Source of the DNA: an uncultured Eubacteriales bacterium
GTDB taxonomy: Bacteria; Bacillota; Clostridia; Oscillospirales; Oscillospiraceae
NCBI GenBank assembly: GCA_900549705.1
Contig: URPI01000081.1
Coordinates: 1-9,769 of the forward strand
Reading direction: 5' to 3'
Length of the DNA stretch: 9,769 bases
Of the stretch, positions 7,125 to 9,769 are shown piece by piece; within the stretch, counting starts at the first letter, position 1, and every line of letters starts with the position of its first letter. Made by a program: the position numbers and the translations under genes. Below the pieces are notes generated by a model. That model saw only the letters and a program-made list of their open reading frames with translations. It made no database searches and was not told where the DNA came from.

Positions 7125-9224
7125 TTAGAATAGGCCGAAGCTCTTGGTCATACCGTTGCCGCCGGGCAGCAGGGTATCCAGGTAGGACTTGGGATCGCCG
7201 TAGTCGGGGCCCCAGCCGCCGTTGTTGCCGATGTTGAAGTTCATTTCAGCGCCGGTGTTGGGATAGTAGGTGGCGTTCAGCCAATCCTTCTGGGTGTCGC
7301 AGGGAACGATGTTCACGATGACAACACCGCCCAGAACGTTCTCAACGCTCTGCTTCAGAGCCTGATCCTGGTTCTTGAAGGAATCGTTGCCGGTGAAGCT
7401 GGCGATATCCAAATAGACAGGATTCTCAGCGCTGATTTCGTAGCCCTGTGCAGCCAACTCTTCGATGGCGATGGCCAGCTCAGCATTAGCAGCTTCGGGG
7501 TTGTACCAACCGTCGAAGCCAGTGCCCAGGCCGGTCTCCTCGTCGTAGGTCTTCATGGTGCTGCCATCGGCATCCAGCTGACGCTGACGGATGGTGCCGT
7601 AAGCGGTGCCGGCGGGGAAGGTGACGGACTCGCCGTTGATGTCAACGGTGACTTCCTTGCTCAGGTAAACGAAGTTGCCGGGGACGTAAGCGTTAATCAT
7701 GCAGTTGTACTTCAGATCCTCGCCCTTCCGCTGTGCAACCATGGTAGCGCGGTCGATGGAGTACATCACAGCGCGACGGAAGTGAACATTGCGCATTGCA
7801 GCGTTGGCCAGGGTCTTCTGATCCTCGGTCATGGTGGAAACAGCGACGTTGGCATCGTTGAAGTTGGCGTAAGCCTTACGGTTGACGTTCATCCACTCGG
7901 TGAAAGCGGTAGCATCGGTATCAGAAACGTATGCGTACTCGTCGAACAGTCCGTCAGCCTTGGCAATCTCCAGGGTAGCGGTGTTCAGGCCAGCATTGGT
8001 GATGTCACCGGCCACCATATCCTTGTAGGTCTTGGTGTTGTCGGTGCCGTCGTCATACTTCCAGGTCAGAGTGTGGACACCCAGGATGTCGGGGTTGTAG
8101 TAGGAGGGATTGGCCTCAAAGACAATGGTGTTGCTCTCGGTGTAGCTCTTCACCAGGAAGGGACCGTTGTAAGCAATGTTGTCGGGGGAGGTGCCGTACT
8201 TGTAGTTGGAGGATTCCTTGGCAGCTGCGAACTCTTCAATGCCGAATGCGCCGCCCTGGCTCAGGAAGTAGCTGCGGTTCATGGGAGCGAAGATGTTGTA
8301 GCTCAGCATGGTCAGGAAGTAGGGGGTAGGATCGCACAGGGTGTACTCCAGGGTGTAGTCATCCAGAGCCTTGACACCGACATCACCGAAGTCGGTGGTC
8401 TCGCCGCTCAGGTACTCGGAAGCGCCCACGATGGTGCCGTCAACCAGCCATTCCAGACCGGCGGAGCAGTCCATCATGTGCTGCATACCGGCAACAAAGT
8501 CATCAGCGGTGACTTCGCCGATTTCACGGCCCTGAGAGTCAACCCACTTCACACCCTGACGGATCTTGAAGGTGAAGACGGTCATGTCGTCGTTGGACTC
8601 AACGCTCTCAGCGATAGCGGGCTGCTGAGTGTTCTTGACATCGTACATCATCAGGCCGTCGTACAGCTGAACCAGCGGACGGGAGTCGGCCTGGAGATAG
8701 GTGTTCAGAGCGTCCCAGGTCTGGGGGTCGGAGGTGGAGGGGTACTTGTACTCGTCGTCCAGGGTGTAGCCGTTCTCGGTCAGGTAAGCCTTGGCTTCGG
8801 AGATGTAGGTAGCAGCATCAGGAGCTTCCATCCACATAGCCTTCAGGGCATCGCGGTCGGTCGCCTTAATCATTTCCTTGGTGACCAGCAGAGAGTACTG
8901 GCGGTCGGAGTCATTGCCCCACAGAGTGCCGTTGGCAGTCTTGGGAACAGTGCGGCCGATGCCGTAGTTACCATAGTTGGAAGTGGTGGGCAGCAGCACG
9001 CCAGCCTCGAGCATCTTGGCCTCAGCCAGAGCTTCCAGTGCGTAGCGCTGGTCTACATCCATGCATTCCAGGGCGGTCATGTACATGTCATAGAACTCGC
9101 CCAGGATCTCGTCGTACAGTTCCTGGTCATCCTTTTCTTCCAGAGCGGGGACATCAGCATAAGCGCTGAAGACCATCGGAAGAACCATTGCCAGTGCCAG
9201 AACGATTGCGAGAAGTTTCTTCAT
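7125..9224 (-). CDS. oppA: Peptide-binding protein of the OppA/AliA/AmiA family, apparently circularly permuted
   Basis: This 699-residue exported protein should capture peptides and hand them to OppB/OppC. The ATG at 9224 has AAGGAGG eight bases upstream and starts a signal peptide (MKKLLAIVLALAMVLPMVFSAYA), likely cut after AYA at 23. There is no lipobox Cys. Residues about 157-690 follow the usual order of SBP family 5: SDPQTWDALN (165-174), LYDGLMMYD (187-195), FKIRQGVKW (219-227), VTADDF (238-243), VGVKALDDYTLEYTL (282-296), AYNGPF (351-356), FRRAVMYSIDR (482-492) and WGPDYGDP (671-678). It then stops at MTKSFGLF, where AliA/AmiA-type homologues run on for roughly 100 residues. That missing part is found at residues about 33-135, before the normal start: RYALEALAEA (60-69), PTTS..G (79-85), VPKT (93-96) and ALKAMWMEA (126-134). 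The order is thus C-terminal segment first. It is the first gene after the promoter. Confidence 0.93.
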   Translation of the reverse strand: MKKLLAIVLALAMVLPMVFSAYADVPALEEKDDQELYDEILGEFYDMYMTALECMDVDQRYALEALAEAKMLEAGVLLPTTSNYGNYGIGRTVPKTANGTLWGNDSDRQYSLLVTKEMIKATDRDALKAMWMEAPDAATYISEAKAYLTENGYTLDDEYKYPSTSDPQTWDALNTYLQADSRPLVQLYDGLMMYDVKNTQQPAIAESVESNDDMTVFTFKIRQGVKWVDSQGREIGEVTADDFVAGMQHMMDCSAGLEWLVDGTIVGASEYLSGETTDFGDVGVKALDDYTLEYTLCDPTPYFLTMLSYNIFAPMNRSYFLSQGGAFGIEEFAAAKESSNYKYGTSPDNIAYNGPFLVKSYTESNTIVFEANPSYYNPDILGVHTLTWKYDDGTDNTKTYKDMVAGDITNAGLNTATLEIAKADGLFDEYAYVSDTDATAFTEWMNVNRKAYANFNDANVAVSTMTEDQKTLANAAMRNVHFRRAVMYSIDRATMVAQRKGEDLKYNCMINAYVPGNFVYLSKEVTVDINGESVTFPAGTAYGTIRQRQLDADGSTMKTYDEETGLGTGFDGWYNPEAANAELAIAIEELAAQGYEISAENPVYLDIASFTGNDSFKNQDQALKQSVENVLGGVVIVNIVPCDTQKDWLNATYYPNTGAEMNFNIGNNGGWGPDYGDPKSYLDTLLPGGNGMTKSFGLF

Positions 9225-9310
9225 GTTTGTTTCCTCCTTAAATACTTTTTGCAGGATTTTATGCATAACCCAAGCTCGCCTCCTGCATAAATCACTTTTT
9301 CAAATGATTT
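9225..9310 (-). promoter_or_regulatory. 5' leader of the opp transcript with two competing hairpins
   Basis: The predicted start of transcription near 9310 gives a leader of about 85 nt. Two inverted repeats share one arm region: tttatgca (9258-9265) pairs with tgcataaa (9284-9291), and tgcagga (9250-9256) pairs with tcctgca (9281-9287). Their upstream arms overlap by four bases, so both cannot form together. An in-frame ATG at 9266 lies 12 nt after a GGAGG and would add 14 residues to OppA. The oppA ribosome binding site AAGGAGG is at 9233-9239, outside both stems. It matches no known riboswitch class that I recognise. Regulatory function is speculative. Confidence 0.35.
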
Positions 9311-9316
9311 TCGTTT

Positions 9317-9345
9317 ATTTTACCACAGGCATCCCCGGAAATCAA
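9317..9345 (-). promoter_or_regulatory. SigA-type promoter of the opp operon
   Basis: On the minus strand a -35 box TTGATT (9340-9345) is separated by exactly 17 bases from a -10 box TAAAAT (9317-9322). The three bases before the -10 box are TGG, giving an extended -10 (TGn). The -10 box matches consensus at five of six positions and the -35 box at four of six. It lies about 90 nt upstream of the oppA start and is the only well-formed promoter I see in the upstream region, so it probably drives the whole operon. Confidence 0.7.
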
Positions 9346-9540
9346 CCCTCTGTTGAATTTTCCAACCGATTTTCATTCTCTTCTGTATTTTTCACATACG
9401 TTTCCTTTTTACGCCCGTTTGTTTTGTTGATTTTCACAAAAGTTTTTGCCGTGAAATCATTATTCCATATGGCGTGAACATTTCTTTAAGATGATGTGAA
9501 GTTTCTTCCGCTAATTTTTGCCGTTGCAGCCTCCAATTTT
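9346..9540. other. AT-rich upstream region without a gene
   Basis: No supported open reading frame lies here. The stretch has many short T- or A-runs and several TGTGAA/TTCAC words on the minus strand (for example near 9393-9397, 9435, 9452 and 9474), which could be a regulator-binding region. There is also a weak dyad, gtat and atac at 9385-9388 and 9396-9399. None matches a binding-site consensus that I can name, so no operator is called. Confidence 0.4.
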
Positions 9541-9696
9541 ACCATCCCCCGCTCCATTGCCAAAAAGATGCAATTTTAAAATACGGATTTGCAAGTTTCC
9601 GCAATGATACGCCGCATACCCGTAGAGGCGGATAGAATCCGTCCGAAGCTGACGGGACTGAGCGGTTCGTTGAGTGGTAAAAGCGTAAGTTTTCTG

Positions 9697-9713
9697 CCCC
9701 TTGGCTTCCCCCG
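9697..9713 (-). repeat. 17-nt repeat, right copy (inverted relative to 24-40)
   Basis: The plus-strand sequence ccccttggcttcccccg is the exact reverse complement of 24-40. Here the 9-base palindrome partner seen at the left copy is changed to cgaggg, so the two copies share a core but not the whole surrounding element. That fits diverged members of one repeat family. Confidence 0.7.
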
Positions 9714-9748
9714 AGGGTGTTGCAGAGCGCAGCGAATCTTTCAAAATT

Positions 9749-9769
9749 ATGATTGCCGGTGGCAATCAT
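9749..9769. repeat. Perfect 9-bp palindrome at the window edge
   Basis: The arms atgattgcc (9749-9757) and ggcaatcat (9761-9769) pair exactly around ggt. The right arm ends on the last base of the window, so the dyad may be longer. No T-run is visible next to it on the minus strand. It may be a terminator for a neighbouring gene or part of the repeat. Confidence 0.6.

Larger units (their letters stand above)
9541..9769. repeat. Non-coding palindrome-rich repeat region upstream of the operon
   Basis: Two overlapping minus-strand frames of about 80 codons run through this region, but they have no ribosome binding site and no recognisable protein features, so it is treated as non-coding. It contains a short hairpin (cggat-aga-atccg, about 9629-9641), the right copy of the 17-nt repeat (9697-9713) and a strong palindrome at the window edge (9749-9769). 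Like bases 1-139 it probably belongs to a dispersed intergenic repeat family. Its other end lies outside the window. Confidence 0.45.

Noticed and set aside
7782..9290. A plus-strand open frame of about 500 codons opposite oppA.
   Set aside because: It has the same codon-register effect as the larger antisense frame; oppA has highly biased codons. The predicted protein is a low-complexity Val/Gly/His-rich product with no start signals.
9340..9375. A CodY-type box near the promoter.
   Set aside because: The AAAATT words nearby do not form the required 15-bp palindrome with acceptable mismatches.
9385..9399. GTAT...ATAC dyad as an operator.
   Set aside because: The arms are only 4 bp in AT-rich DNA and match no regulator consensus I can name.
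9511..9769. Two overlapping minus-strand frames of about 80 codons upstream of the operon.
   Set aside because: There is no ribosome binding site, the two frames overlap in the same repeat-like DNA, and a palindrome and a repeat copy lie inside them.

Overview
The window holds one complete peptide-uptake operon of the oppABCDF type. It is transcribed entirely from the minus strand and flanked on both sides by intergenic DNA rich in palindromes. GC-leaning codon use, strong AAGGAGG-type ribosome binding sites, a SigA-like promoter, an AliA/AmiA-like binding protein and short palindromic intergenic repeats together suggest a GC-moderate anaerobic Clostridia member, perhaps a gut Oscillospiraceae-type organism. 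That assignment is inference from style, not from a marker gene.

Reading in the direction of transcription (high to low coordinates): 9769-9541 is non-coding, palindrome-rich DNA; 9540-9225 is AT-rich upstream DNA with a good extended -10 promoter (9317-9345) and a leader that can fold in two mutually exclusive ways; oppA (9224-7125) encodes the binding protein; a hairpin lies in the oppA-oppB gap (7083-7050); oppB (7022-5451) and oppC (5444-4464) are the two permeases; oppD (4451-2706) and oppF (2688-1390) are the two ATPases; a perfect 13-bp hairpin follows (1380-1350); then comes a membrane-anchored protein (1327-140) that looks like a degenerate ApbE (FAD:protein FMN transferase) relative; 139-1 is again palindromic intergenic DNA. 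Gaps between oppB, oppC, oppD and oppF are only 6 to 17 nt, so these are one transcription unit. OppA would capture peptides outside the cell, OppB/OppC form the channel and OppD/OppF power import.

The most striking observation is that OppA appears to be circularly permuted. The segment that normally ends AliA/AmiA-type binding proteins (a Tyr-rich helix, RY..eAlAeA, PTTS..G, VP.T, then a WM.E helix) sits at the N-terminus directly after the signal peptide, and the protein stops just after the WGPDYGDP...MTKSFGL segment, where homologues run on for roughly another 100 residues. The other components are also unusual: OppB has about 200 extra residues outside the membrane, OppD carries an insertion of about 235 residues, partly coiled coil, between Walker A and the Q-loop, OppF ends in two predicted membrane helices, and the binding protein has no lipobox cysteine. 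The whole set looks like an expanded, remodelled Opp importer.
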